This document shows, in pieces, positions 8,617-17,106 of a stretch of DNA of 64,000 nucleotides (its first letter is position 1; each line of letters starts with the position of its first letter). Position numbers and translations under genes: made by a program. The DNA comes from Bacteroidia bacterium (GTDB lineage: Bacteria > Bacteroidota > Bacteroidia > UKL13-3). The notes under the pieces are model-generated. The model did not search any database, was not told the origin of the DNA, and saw nothing but the letters and a program-made list of their open reading frames with translations. The stretch spans positions 124,001 through 188,000 of the forward strand of contig JALONP010000001.1 of assembly GCA_025454875.1 (NCBI GenBank), given 5' to 3'.

Positions 8617-9006
8617 TTATAATGATTGAAATAATGAATTCAACTTCTCTTTCTTAATCACTTTTTGTCCAGTTTCACCAAATGCAACAACCCTTTCACC
8701 CACTTTTGCCGTAAAACTGCAAATAACCGAATTGCCAATAGCTGATTGCAGAGTGGCTTCAAATACAACTGTAGATCCAACCAATGCTGGTGAAGCATGC
8801 TCTATTTTTAAAAACGTGCCAATCCCCTCTTCATCCTCTTCTTTCATCTCAAGTACAAAAAGTCTGCAAGCCCATTCAGCATCGCGGCCTAAAGCAAAGG
8901 TTGCATACACAGGATGCACTTGGCCCGCTTCAAAGGTCGCTGTGTCTTCTGGTAATACTGTTTTGGTAAATGTTTTGGTAGAGCCAATTTGAAAAGGGAA
9001 AAGCAT
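8617..9006 (-). CDS. FlK-like hotdog thioesterase
   Basis: The 129-residue protein has the hotdog pattern of the fluoroacetyl-CoA thioesterase (FlK) family. Candidate catalytic residues are Thr36 (HPVYATFAL), Glu44 (GRDAEW) and His70 (KIEHASPALVGSTV). The spacings of 8 and 26 residues equal those of the FlK triad T42/E50/H76, which strengthens the call. The family hydrolyses acyl-CoA thioesters in the cytoplasm; most members are not fluoroacetate-specific, so the substrate here is open. The segment MKEEDEEGIG is a family-typical variable loop. It is transcribed alone or with ribBA, which ends 131 bases upstream of it. Confidence 0.82.
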   Translation of the reverse strand: MLFPFQIGSTKTFTKTVLPEDTATFEAGQVHPVYATFALGRDAEWACRLFVLEMKEEDEEGIGTFLKIEHASPALVGSTVVFEATLQSAIGNSVICSFTAKVGERVVAFGETGQKVIKKEKLNSLFQSL

Positions 9007-9137
9007 TGTTTTGTGATTTGTATTTAGGAGTAATGGTTTTGGGATTAGGTTTTTTAAAGTATTTAATGAGGTTAAAATACTGTTATAGAAGTAATTGAAA
9101 AAAGCCTCAATACCATAAAGCCAAAGTAACCTACAAC

Positions 9138-10337
9138 CTATTCATGTCCCATTCTGGTTTGTTTGGTTTCGATATACTTTTTGTTATGTGGATTTGGTGT
9201 AACCTTTATTGGTACATTTTCAACAATTTCCAATCCGTATCCGATAAGGCCTGCACGTTTGGTTGGATTGTTGGTCATGAGTCTCATTTTGTGTACGCCA
9301 ATATTTCTTAAAATTTGGGCCCCAACACCATAATCCCGTTCATCAGGCTTAAAACCCAATTGAACATTCGCATCAACAGTATCCAAGCCTTGTTCTTGGA
9401 GCTTGTATGCTTTCAATTTATTCATTAACCCAATTCCTCTTCCTTCTTGGTTAATGTAAATAACCACTCCTTTCCCTTCGTGTTCAATCATTTCCATTGC
9501 CTTTTGCAATTGGTCGCCACAATCGCACCGCATGCTGTGAAATATATCTCCAGTAACACAACTTGAATGAACCCTTACCAAAACTGGTTCATCCGCAGCC
9601 CATGTTCCCTTTACCAAAGCCAAATGTTCTTGGCCAGTATCTTTTTGTTCAAATGCGATTAATTCAAATTGTCCATGGTGTGTGGGCATATTTACCGCAA
9701 TAACACGTTTTACCAGCGACTCATGCTTTAATCGGTATTCGATTAAATCTTTGATGGTAATGAGTTTTAATTGAAAGCGCTCTGCAACTTTAATTAGGTC
9801 TGGCAGTCGAGCCATGCTGCCATCTTCATTCAAAATTTCAACAATACAACCAGCAGGTTCAAACCCAGCAAGCCGAGCCAAATCAATGGCAGCCTCAGTG
9901 TGTCCAGCCCTTCTGAGTACGCCATCTGCTTGCGCTTTGAGGGGGAAAATATGTCCTGGCCTTCCTAGTTCTTCTGGCTTGGTATCAGGATCAATAAGGG
10001 CTTGTACAGTTTTGGCTCTATCGTGCGCTGAAATGCCAGTTGTGCATCCTTTGCCCAACAAATCAATAGATACGGTAAAAGCAGTTTCATGAACAGCATT
10101 GTTGTCTTTCACCATTAAATTGAGGCCCAGCTCTTCGCATCTTTGGGCTGTAATTGGTGTGCAGATAAGTCCACGGCCATGAGTAGCCATAAAGTTAATT
10201 ACTTCTGGAGTTACATTTCTGGCAGCAGTTAAAAAATCGCCTTCATTCTCGCGGTCTTCATCATCTACTACAATTACAACTTTGCCATTGCGAATATCTT
10301 CAACAGCTTCTTCTATGGTATTAAAGGTAAAACTCAT
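9138..10337 (-). CDS. ribBA: Bifunctional DHBP synthase / GTP cyclohydrolase II
   Basis: The 399-residue protein fuses the two entry enzymes of riboflavin synthesis. Residues 1-200 are 3,4-dihydroxy-2-butanone-4-phosphate synthase ([11 protein letters not shown] at 25-35, [10 protein letters not shown], and [11 protein letters not shown] with [17 protein letters not shown]). Residues 205-399 are GTP cyclohydrolase II with its zinc cysteines in [20 protein letters not shown] and the GTP-binding NQEGRGIGL. Both halves keep their key residues, so both reactions (ribulose 5-phosphate to DHBP; GTP to the pyrimidine precursor) are likely. The leader is only about 50 bases and shows no FMN riboswitch; a TAnnTTTG promoter element lies at 10394-10401. 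Confidence 0.97.
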   Translation of the reverse strand: MSFTFNTIEEAVEDIRNGKVVIVVDDEDRENEGDFLTAARNVTPEVINFMATHGRGLICTPITAQRCEELGLNLMVKDNNAVHETAFTVSIDLLGKGCTTGISAHDRAKTVQALIDPDTKPEELGRPGHIFPLKAQADGVLRRAGHTEAAIDLARLAGFEPAGCIVEILNEDGSMARLPDLIKVAERFQLKLITIKDLIEYRLKHESLVKRVIAVNMPTHHGQFELIAFEQKDTGQEHLALVKGTWAADEPVLVRVHSSCVTGDIFHSMRCDCGDQLQKAMEMIEHEGKGVVIYINQEGRGIGLMNKLKAYKLQEQGLDTVDANVQLGFKPDERDYGVGAQILRNIGVHKMRLMTNNPTKRAGLIGYGLEIVENVPIKVTPNPHNKKYIETKQTRMGHE

Positions 10338-10393
10338 TTTTTGTTTTCTTCTCCAGAACTTATTGATTTAACCGATACTTTGTTTTCACACTT

Positions 10394-10401
10394 CAAAGAT
10401 A
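10394..10401 (-). promoter_or_regulatory. Putative ribBA promoter -7 element
   Basis: The minus strand reads TATCTTTG, a full match to TAnnTTTG, 57 bases upstream of the ribBA ATG, giving a leader of about 50 bases. No convincing -33 motif was found. Confidence 0.45.
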
Positions 10402-10418
10402 ACGGTTTAAACCATGAC

Positions 10419-11615
10419 TTATGAATTTAGGTTTTGGTAAAACGCTATAGCATCTGCTATAATTTTAGACTGGCTAAATTCTTCGGCAGCCAGCTGTCGC
10501 GCCTGTTTACTTATAACATTGCATAACTCTTGATTGTTCATCAATTGCACTATACACTGATAAAATTCATCAGCCGTATCGGCAATCATAATGTTTTGAC
10601 CGTGGGTATATGGAATACCTTGCGCCCCTAAAGAGGTACTGATAATCACTTTACCCAAGGCCATGCCCTCCACTATTTTTACGCGAATGCCACTACCCGA
10701 GAACAAAGGAACCAACATTATTTGGTGTTGCTGCATGTATGCGTGTGCATCGTCTACTTCACCGTCTACAAATACTTGTTGGGTAAATGGCAAATATGTT
10801 TGGGCATTCAACTTACGCCCAGCCAAATGCAATTGTGCGTTTTGATTGTTAGCAACAACTTTGGGCCATACATTTTTTAACAGCCAAGTCACACCATCTA
10901 TATTGGGTTGCCATTCCATTGAGCCAATATGAAAACACGAAAACGGAATTGGGTCTGACTTAGGAATCCTTTGAATTACTTCATTATCAATTCCCAATGG
11001 ACCAACATGCATTGGGATTTTACAGCCCATTTGAGCAAACACTATACTGTCATTTTGTGTCACTGTTGATAATCCATCAGCAGCATTAATCAAGGTTGTT
11101 TCGGCTTTTTTCAAACGGCTAGCAAGCAACTGATAATATCCTTTTTTGATTAAATTGGATTCGTTTATTGCAAGTGTTTTCCAAATTTGATGTTCTACAT
11201 TGTGTTGTCGCAATACAATTTTAGCCTTGCTGTATTTGCGAATAGTATCGATGTATTGAGCCATATAAATGGTTTCGCACACTACTGTATCAAAAGTAGT
11301 TTCTTGTAAAATTGAAATCAGTTTTTCTTCAAATGGCTTCGAATAAAATCGCTCCATATGATACGATTTACCACTGAACAAATTTAAAAATGCCTGTCCA
11401 ATTGTCACATCATTTTGGTGGGCTACCAAATGCCAATCAGCGATATTGGTAAGTGCAACTGGCAATTCGTTAACGTAGTGCTTCGAGGTATTTAGAGCAA
11501 TCACAGACACATCACAATTTGACCTTTGGTAACCATTCAAGTATTGATAATACATGATGCTTCCACCGTCAATAAGTGGCCAAGGAACCCGATTCATGAG
11601 TTGTAAAATGCGCAT
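10419..11615 (-). CDS. Glycosyltransferase family 4 protein
   Basis: The 398-residue GT-B protein starts MRILQLMNRVPWPLIDGGSI, a typical GT4 opening with a glycine-rich turn. The C-terminal half has the nucleotide-sugar-binding features FHIGSMEWQPNIDGV, LHLAGRKLNAQTYLPF, MLVPLFSGSGIRVKIVEGM and GKVIISTSLGAQGI. The catalytic glutamate position of GT4 enzymes is taken by the E of VKIVEGMALGK. It probably acts on the inner side of the inner membrane in lipopolysaccharide or glycolipid assembly. Only two bases separate it from the upstream lptF-like gene, so the two are one operon. Donor and acceptor sugars are unknown. Confidence 0.87.
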   Translation of the reverse strand: MRILQLMNRVPWPLIDGGSIMYYQYLNGYQRSNCDVSVIALNTSKHYVNELPVALTNIADWHLVAHQNDVTIGQAFLNLFSGKSYHMERFYSKPFEEKLISILQETTFDTVVCETIYMAQYIDTIRKYSKAKIVLRQHNVEHQIWKTLAINESNLIKKGYYQLLASRLKKAETTLINAADGLSTVTQNDSIVFAQMGCKIPMHVGPLGIDNEVIQRIPKSDPIPFSCFHIGSMEWQPNIDGVTWLLKNVWPKVVANNQNAQLHLAGRKLNAQTYLPFTQQVFVDGEVDDAHAYMQQHQIMLVPLFSGSGIRVKIVEGMALGKVIISTSLGAQGIPYTHGQNIMIADTADEFYQCIVQLMNNQELCNVISKQARQLAAEEFSQSKIIADAIAFYQNLNS

Positions 11616-11617
11616 GC

Positions 11618-13075
11618 TTACGAAGGAATAGCTTTATCGGATTTATGTTTTTGAAACAGCCGTTTCCACAAATCGAGCCATGCCGATTTATCAAACAATC
11701 CCGAATCATTGGCGGCTTGGTAAGTTAAAAAAACACCTAATGGCGATAATATCATAATGGCAAGCCACATACCCGACAATGGCGTTGCCGAACCTGTTTT
11801 AGCCATTTTTTCGCCTGTGAGCGAAATGATATGAAAGACAATATAAAGCAAAACAGAGATTACAACAGGAGCGCCAAAGCCACCTTTGCGAATAATGCTG
11901 CCGAGCGGAGCACCAATAAAAAACATAATTAAACATGCAATGGATAAGGTGTATTTTTTATGCCATTCAATGGTATACCGCACTTTTAACTTTTGGGCAT
12001 CCGCAATTTCGGTTGAAGTGTAATCCAAAACAGATTTGAGTGTTCGGGCATTGTTTAGTGCAGATGCAATCACATCTTGTTTGCTTCCATTTACCAATAA
12101 CAACAAATTGGTATCCGGAACGGTTGCAGCAATTACGTGGTGTCTACTTCTGATACTATCAGATATGCGTAGATACATATTTACATAATAATCTGGATTT
12201 TTAATTTTTTGTTGAATAATCCCACTTAACGAATCGATTTTTTCATTTAGCTGAACCACATTCAACATTTGATACCCTTCTTTAAACATGTTTTCGTCAG
12301 TTCGGTTAAGGTTAAATGCATACATGTCAAATATGATTTGCTCTTCGGCAAACGAAAGAGAAGTATGTGGCCTTGTTCGCTCATAACCTTGTTGTTTATC
12401 AAGTTCCTCATACCGTATTCCATTAAACAATGTGAAGATGAGGTAACGGTCGTTTGAGCTCATGCCCATCGTACCTTTTTGTGCTAAAATAACAACCGCA
12501 TGACCAGCGTGCGCACGGTTATCATAAATCAATATATCGCCCAATTCGCCCGTTTGCTCATTCCGTTTACCAACCCTCATGCTAATTCCTTCGATGCCGT
12601 TGTAAAAAACACCTTCTTTGATGAGCAGTGCTGGTTTTTGCTTTTTAATATCGTATAACAACGCTTTGTACTTGAGGGTTGCCCTCGGAATAAGTACATT
12701 TGAAACAAAAAAGCCAAACAAACTTAAACCAATCATTACGATGAACATTGGCCTAAACATTCGCCATATCGAAATGCCTGCCGCTTTTGCTGCTATAAGT
12801 TCATAGGATTCGCCTAAATTGCCAAAGGTCATGATAGAAGCTAGTAAAATAGCAAGTGGCAAAGCGAGCGGGATTATACTGGCCGAAAAGTAAAACATCA
12901 GTTGTAAGATGGTGAACCAGCTTAATCCTTTGCCAGCTAGGTCATCAATATACAGCCAAATAAATTGCATGAGCAGTATAAAAATAACCACCACGAATGT
13001 GGGAATAAAGGTTTGAAAAAACTTAAATGTGATGAGCTTGTTCAGCTTTTTAAGGGAGAATACACCCAATACCAT
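11618..13075 (-). CDS. LptF/LptG family lipopolysaccharide export permease
   Basis: The 485-residue YjgP/YjgQ-type permease starts MVLGVFSLKKLNKLITFKFF at ATG 13075; an upstream in-frame ATG would run into the divergent gene. Three membrane helices lie in the first 110 residues (FIPTFVVVIFILLMQFIWLY and following), then a large periplasmic jellyroll-like region (about 150-360) and three C-terminal helices (near LSIACLIMFFIGAPLGSIIRKGGFG, PVVISVLLYIVFHI and the last segment). The GAPLGSIIRKGG motif is typical. It forms the membrane part of the Lpt ABC exporter that pulls LPS from the inner membrane. Family placement is firm; LptF versus LptG cannot be settled. The glycosyltransferase gene downstream is two bases away. 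Confidence 0.9.
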   Translation of the reverse strand: MVLGVFSLKKLNKLITFKFFQTFIPTFVVVIFILLMQFIWLYIDDLAGKGLSWFTILQLMFYFSASIIPLALPLAILLASIMTFGNLGESYELIAAKAAGISIWRMFRPMFIVMIGLSLFGFFVSNVLIPRATLKYKALLYDIKKQKPALLIKEGVFYNGIEGISMRVGKRNEQTGELGDILIYDNRAHAGHAVVILAQKGTMGMSSNDRYLIFTLFNGIRYEELDKQQGYERTRPHTSLSFAEEQIIFDMYAFNLNRTDENMFKEGYQMLNVVQLNEKIDSLSGIIQQKIKNPDYYVNMYLRISDSIRSRHHVIAATVPDTNLLLLVNGSKQDVIASALNNARTLKSVLDYTSTEIADAQKLKVRYTIEWHKKYTLSIACLIMFFIGAPLGSIIRKGGFGAPVVISVLLYIVFHIISLTGEKMAKTGSATPLSGMWLAIMILSPLGVFLTYQAANDSGLFDKSAWLDLWKRLFQKHKSDKAIPS

Positions 13076-13076
13076 A

Positions 13077-13643
13077 ATGCGAAAATCAACAATTAATCTG
13101 ACAAAACATGAACTAGAGATGGCTACCGACACATTTTATCCTTTTATAAAGCAGCAAATCATGGATAAAATGTGCAGTATTCTTGATGAAGTAGGTAAAC
13201 AAGTATCTTCAGGAGTTTTTGTAAACAACCCAATTTACAAAGTAACCAAAGGTGAAAATTACAAGCGTTTGCCTTATGTGGTTGTTGATTGCCCACAATT
13301 GAGTGGCCCTCACCTTCCACTTGCTTGCCGCACTCTTTTTTGGTGGGGATATGGCTTCTCATTTAACCTTATCATACCCCAAGCCATGCTGGCAAATGAT
13401 GCTGCCGATAGCTTGAGTAAATTGGAAGATTGGATTTTAATTGGAGATCATTTATGGGAAAATGAAATTGATGATGCCTACTACAAACAAGGCTTAACTC
13501 AAACTGCACATTATTGGAAAGAACATATCAGCAATCAAACTTACGTGCGTATTGCCTGCATGCACGGCTTGCATCAATATGAGCGGATAAATGAAATGGC
13601 GGTTAAATGGTACGGTGACCGAATAAAAAACTTAACTGCATAA
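13077..13643 (+). CDS. Conserved-looking hypothetical protein
   Basis: I do not recognise this 188-residue soluble protein. The start at ATG 13077 is one base from the divergent lptF-like ATG (13075); an alternative ATG at 13119 would drop 14 residues. It begins MRKSTINLTKHELEMATDTF, has no signal peptide or membrane helix, and is rich in aromatic and tryptophan residues (FWWGYGFSFNL, KLEDWILIGDHLWENEIDD, HYWKEH, VKWYGDRI). Codon use resembles its neighbours, which argues for a real native gene. It probably folds as a mixed alpha/beta domain. No function is inferred. Confidence 0.65.
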   Translation: MRKSTINLTKHELEMATDTFYPFIKQQIMDKMCSILDEVGKQVSSGVFVNNPIYKVTKGENYKRLPYVVVDCPQLSGPHLPLACRTLFWWGYGFSFNLIIPQAMLANDAADSLSKLEDWILIGDHLWENEIDDAYYKQGLTQTAHYWKEHISNQTYVRIACMHGLHQYERINEMAVKWYGDRIKNLTA

Positions 13644-13663
13644 AAAAGGGAGCCTAGGCTCCC
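13642..13663 (-). terminator. Terminator overlapping the end of the START-like gene
   Basis: The 16-bp perfect palindrome GGGAGCCTAGGCTCCC (13648-13663) is followed on the minus strand by a T-run (the A-run at 13642-13647). The TAG stop codon of the minus-strand gene lies in the palindrome (13654-13656), so the terminator stem contains the last codons. It also sits just past the stop of the convergent plus-strand gene. Confidence 0.7.
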
Positions 13664-14034
13664 AAACTCATTTTTAACTCATGCACCTGGCTATCCCAAA
13701 GTTGCCCTGCATTTTTTTCATCAATGCTATCTACATAATCAGTCACCACAAGCGCTACATCGTCTGTTAATTCATCCTGAATAATTTCAAACTCAAAATA
13801 TTCGTCCTCGGCACCATCTCTCCACCTAAAACGAATGGATTTGTTAGCCGTTTTTTTCACAACCTCGGCTACTTGCTCATCCTTCCCCCACTTGAACTTG
13901 TAAAAATTATTGTAAATATCTACGTCATCAGCAAACCATTGCGATAAGCCAGAAGGGGTGCTTAAGTAATTGTACAACAAGGAAGGTGAAGCCTTAATTG
14001 GAAATTCGAGTCTGATTTTTTTCTTTTTGGTCAT
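13654..14034 (-). CDS. START-like domain protein
   Basis: The 126-residue protein starts MTKKKKIRLEFPIKASPSLL and fits the START/AHSA1-like helix-grip pattern: an N-terminal strand, a helix with SPSLLYNYLSTPSGLSQWFAD, several beta strands (FYKFKWGKDEQVAEVV, SIRFRWRDGAEDEYFEFEI) and a long C-terminal helix (LWDSQVHELKMSLGA). Small START-like proteins of this size are common in Bacteroidota, mostly without known ligands; a role in binding a hydrophobic molecule is only an inference. A TAnnTTTG promoter element lies 62 bases upstream. The stop codon is inside a terminator palindrome. Confidence 0.8.
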   Translation of the reverse strand: MTKKKKIRLEFPIKASPSLLYNYLSTPSGLSQWFADDVDIYNNFYKFKWGKDEQVAEVVKKTANKSIRFRWRDGAEDEYFEFEIIQDELTDDVALVVTDYVDSIDEKNAGQLWDSQVHELKMSLGA

Positions 14035-14095
14035 TGTTTCACAGGCATTGTTTCAAACCTGTCATCGGCAATTAATGTGTTTTGGGATTCAATTA

Positions 14096-14103
14096 CAAAT
14101 TTA
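14096..14103 (-). promoter_or_regulatory. Putative promoter -7 element for START-like gene
   Basis: The minus strand reads TAAATTTG (TAnnTTTG), giving a leader of about 55 bases. Just upstream (14119-14147) the 13-base string AGTCGTGGCTAAA occurs twice in direct orientation, which could be a duplication without function. Confidence 0.35.
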
Positions 14104-14153
14104 AAGTCGAAAAAAATCGAGTCGTGGCTAAATAAGTCGTGGCTAAAGCCAAT

Positions 14154-15980
14154 TTATTTCTTTGAGCTCCCGTATACCTTCACTTCTTCAGTATCATTAT
14201 GTGTCGATTCTGTTTTGATTTGAATATTTACTTCACCGTCATCTTCATCAATATTCCATTCAATACTCACATCATCGTCAGCCATTTCGTCTTCGGTATC
14301 TTCGCAATCAAGGCAAATCAACCCTTTGCGTGTCATTTTAAACGTTTCGCCCAAGTCAAAATCAGCTTCATAGTGTTTGTTAATCATTTTCATAATTTGT
14401 GGATCAACTTTTATTATGGTTCCCACTGGCACTTTAATGCGCGCCCATACTTGTTGGTACTTAAATCGTTGGTTTTTTTCGACCCTGATTCCATTATCAA
14501 GTTTCAAGGTATTGCCAATTAAATCAGCTTTGTACTGAATGGCGTTTGCTGTGCGAAGTGCATCATCAGGATTGTTACCTCTTGCTGTTTTAATCAATAC
14601 CACACTCATGCTATCGTTTACGCTTGGTTTAATAGACAAACGTGAATTGTAAAACACTTTTACCCAATGATCCATACCTGTGAGTTTAAATGTTTTGCTA
14701 CTAGTTTCATTGTTAATAACCACGGAGCCGTTGATTGATTCATTATCCAATACCGTTTCGTATTGCTCAGCTTCAATATATAGCGTATCTGGTGCTTGTG
14801 TTTGCAGTACGGTTTGCTTTACAGACATTTTTTCGTGAACACTCTGGCGGTATTGCCAACCAAAATGGAGTACCATTAACAAGCCTGTTACCATGCCAAT
14901 ACAAAGCAATAATGCCAAGTATTTGATTTTAATTCGGGTATGAAAAAGCAACTTCACTCCTACCACCAGTAATAATCCTGCTACAGATAAGCTAAATAGT
15001 CCAAAACCATATTCGAAGTATTTATAATATGAAGTGATATCGAGTTGCGTTAAAATATTTGCGAATGAGGTATTCCATAAAAACAATACAATTCCAATCG
15101 ACACAATAGAGCTGATGAGTAAGATACCACCAATTATTTTGGCAATAGCCGAAGCAATGGTTTTGATTCCTTTGGTTGCCGCGCTCTGGCTTACTAAAGT
15201 TCCTGAGGCACGATTGATACCATCGCGCACTACCCTTTCAATGTTCTGTACATCAACTGGCTCCCCTTTCATTTGTAGTTTTTCGGAAGGAGTTTTGGCA
15301 GCAGGAATTGCGATCCACAAGATCAAATACGCTAAGAAACCTGTACCGAAAAACAAAAATGCAGCTACAAAAGCGAGTCGAATCCAAATAGCATCAATTC
15401 CTAAGTAATCGGCAGCCCCCGAGCATACACCACCAATCGTTTGTTGTTCGGTATTGCGAAACAACCTGCGAATACTAGGTGAATCGGCTGAGTTTTCTTG
15501 TGCATTTGACTCAGGAATAACTGCCCAAAGAATAATGTAAATGAGTAACCCGGAACCAAACATTAAAAATGCTACCAAAAACAACACCCTTGGTACCATA
15601 ATATCGATGCCCAAATAATTTGCTATACCCGCACATACCCCGCCAATGGTTTTGTGTTTGGCATCTCTTCTTAGTTTACGTTCGTTGTTGGTTTGTTTGG
15701 CTTGCTCAGGTTCAGGATTGTCGGCAATTTCACCAGGATTACCCATTTGCGAAATCACTGCTTGCACATCATCAACCCCTACCACAACTTGTTGGTTGAT
15801 GATTCTTTGCGACAATAATTCAGCAATTCTGGCTTCAATGTCTTGCACGATTTCTGATGCTCCAGCTGTATTGCCAAAATATGTTTTTAGTTTATCTAAA
15901 TAAGCCTTTAACTGCTCGTATGCGTTTTCATCTATGGTAAATACAACGCCATTTAAATGAATGCTCACTACTTTATTCAT
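14154..15980 (-). CDS. PspC-domain membrane protein with two PspC repeats
   Basis: The 608-residue protein starts MNKVVSIHLNGVVFTIDENA at ATG 15980, just downstream of the padR stop. Residues 1-90 form a helical N-terminal domain. Two PspC domains follow, near residues 105-160 (KTIGGVCAGIANYLGID) and 180-240 (QTIGGVCSGAADYLGID), each ending in a membrane helix. About three further helices lie at residues 275-400, and the C-terminal 200 residues are strand-rich and acidic (DEDDGEVNIQIKTES), probably facing the periplasm. PspC proteins sense envelope stress in enterobacteria; the Bacteroidota homologues are mostly uncharacterised. Pairing with a padR gene eight bases upstream suggests repression relieved by a stress or ligand signal. 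Confidence 0.9.
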   Translation of the reverse strand: MNKVVSIHLNGVVFTIDENAYEQLKAYLDKLKTYFGNTAGASEIVQDIEARIAELLSQRIINQQVVVGVDDVQAVISQMGNPGEIADNPEPEQAKQTNNERKLRRDAKHKTIGGVCAGIANYLGIDIMVPRVLFLVAFLMFGSGLLIYIILWAVIPESNAQENSADSPSIRRLFRNTEQQTIGGVCSGAADYLGIDAIWIRLAFVAAFLFFGTGFLAYLILWIAIPAAKTPSEKLQMKGEPVDVQNIERVVRDGINRASGTLVSQSAATKGIKTIASAIAKIIGGILLISSIVSIGIVLFLWNTSFANILTQLDITSYYKYFEYGFGLFSLSVAGLLLVVGVKLLFHTRIKIKYLALLLCIGMVTGLLMVLHFGWQYRQSVHEKMSVKQTVLQTQAPDTLYIEAEQYETVLDNESINGSVVINNETSSKTFKLTGMDHWVKVFYNSRLSIKPSVNDSMSVVLIKTARGNNPDDALRTANAIQYKADLIGNTLKLDNGIRVEKNQRFKYQQVWARIKVPVGTIIKVDPQIMKMINKHYEADFDLGETFKMTRKGLICLDCEDTEDEMADDDVSIEWNIDEDDGEVNIQIKTESTHNDTEEVKVYGSSKK

Positions 15981-15988
15981 AATTGTAC

Positions 15989-16321
15989 TTAATTGTTTGG
16001 TTTGGTAATATGGGCAACCGCTATGGTTAGTTCGTCCCATGTTTTATTTAATTCCGCTATGTATAAACTTCCTTCTTCTGTTAACTGAAAGTATTTTCGT
16101 GGAGGTCCAGCAGTCGACTCTTCCCACCGGTATTTTAAGAGCCCTTCATTTTTTAAGCGGGTTAACAGCGGGTAAAGTGTTCCCTCTACCACAATCATTT
16201 TTGCAGATTTTAATTCCTCAATAATATCTGATGCATAGACTTCACCTCGAGCAATGATGCTCAAGATACACAATTCAAGAATACCCTTTTTCATTTGGGC
16301 TTTTGCATTTTCTACATTCAT
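15989..16321 (-). CDS. PadR family transcriptional regulator
   Basis: The 110-residue protein has the PadR winged helix: KKGILELCILSIIARGEVYA, SDIIEELKSAKMIVVEGTLYP (recognition helix region) and the wing WEESTAGPPRKYFQLTEEG. The C-terminal helix is short, as in PadR subfamily 2. It is the first gene of a padR-pspC operon. A TATGTA-N8-TACATA operator overlaps its promoter, so the protein probably represses its own operon; the phosphatase gene on the other side of the operator may also be affected. Ligand unknown. Confidence 0.93.
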   Translation of the reverse strand: MNVENAKAQMKKGILELCILSIIARGEVYASDIIEELKSAKMIVVEGTLYPLLTRLKNEGLLKYRWEESTAGPPRKYFQLTEEGSLYIAELNKTWDELTIAVAHITKPNN

Positions 16322-16349
16322 ACAGTAAGCATATTGCGGGTTAACGAAA

Positions 16350-16379
16350 CAAAGGTATGCTTAGTTATGTACTTTGCAA
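16350..16379 (-). promoter_or_regulatory. padR-pspC promoter
   Basis: The minus strand shows a -33 TTG (16377-16379), a 19-base spacer and TACCTTTG (16350-16357), a full match to the Bacteroidota TTG/TAnnTTTG promoter. Transcription would start near 16343, about 22 bases before the padR ATG. Confidence 0.65.
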
Positions 16380-16385
16380 TACATA
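16366..16385. promoter_or_regulatory. PadR-type operator
   Basis: The perfect inverted repeat TATGTA-N8-TACATA contains the known PadR core ATGT-N10-ACAT layout and covers the -33 element of the padR promoter, the position expected for autorepression. It also lies 31 bases upstream of the divergent PAP2 frame. Confidence 0.65.
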
Positions 16386-16416
16386 GTACTAAATTATTTA
16401 ATAAATAGCTGATTTA

Positions 16417-17106
16417 GTGTTGTATAAATTTTTTGTGGATTCACAGAATTTCATTCAACTTTGTTGCGTGTACCGCCAAAACCTGCGCCATACGCTTCAG
16501 TTAAACACACCAATGTATCTTGGATTTCTAGGTATTTGGGCCATTGGATGGATTTACCAACTTCAATACAGCCAAATGGCATTGAGTATTTGGATTAACC
16601 AAATGCACACCCCCTTGCTTGATTTGGTAATGGTATGTTTAACTTATGCTGGCGATGGCCTGTTGTTGTTGGTAGCAGGAATCCTTTTTATCATTTACCG
16701 TAAAAAAAATTGGTGGATGATTGTATTATGTCTTGCATTACCATCATTGGTTACACAGTTGTTAAAACACCAAGTATTTCCAGACCATTATAGACCTGCA
16801 ATTGTAATGGAAGGCATTACTGGATTGCATTGGCTAGAAAGCATCGACATCAACAAATACAATAGCTTTCCATCAGGTCATACAACAGCTGCTTTTTCAT
16901 TGTATACATTAACAGGGCTGCTTATTCCGCAGAAAAAGTGGGGCTGGGTATGGCCCGTAATTGCCGCATTGGTTGGGATATCGCGTATCTATTTACTGCA
17001 ACATTTTTGGGTAGATGTATTGGCGGGCGCAGCCATTGGCATTACGTTAACTACATTGTTATACGCTCTTCATCCTGTACAACACCACTCATATGAAATA
17101 CGCTAA
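16417..17106 (+). CDS. Phosphatase PAP2 family membrane protein
   Basis: The protein has 229 residues from a GTG at 16417; an ATG at 16513 would give 197 residues and start directly at the first membrane helix, so the start is uncertain. All three PAP2 motifs are present: KHQVFPDHYRP, FPSGHTTAAFS and SRIYLLQHFWVDVLAG, with the catalytic histidines in PSGH and in the third motif. About six membrane helices are visible. Such enzymes dephosphorylate undecaprenyl pyrophosphate or lipid phosphates such as lipid A. The gene overlaps the following GT39 gene by 14 bases, which supports a joint role in lipid-carrier or lipid A chemistry. Confidence 0.9.
   Translation: MLYKFFVDSQNFIQLCCVYRQNLRHTLQLNTPMYLGFLGIWAIGWIYQLQYSQMALSIWINQMHTPLLDLVMVCLTYAGDGLLLLVAGILFIIYRKKNWWMIVLCLALPSLVTQLLKHQVFPDHYRPAIVMEGITGLHWLESIDINKYNSFPSGHTTAAFSLYTLTGLLIPQKKWGWVWPVIAALVGISRIYLLQHFWVDVLAGAAIGITLTTLLYALHPVQHHSYEIR

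Noticed and set aside
10338-10418. Possible FMN riboswitch upstream of ribBA
   Set aside because: The leader is only about 50 bases and shows none of the conserved RFN blocks.
15034-15408. Plus-strand frame opposite the PspC gene
   Set aside because: Shadow of the membrane helices of the PspC protein, which has clear repeated domains.
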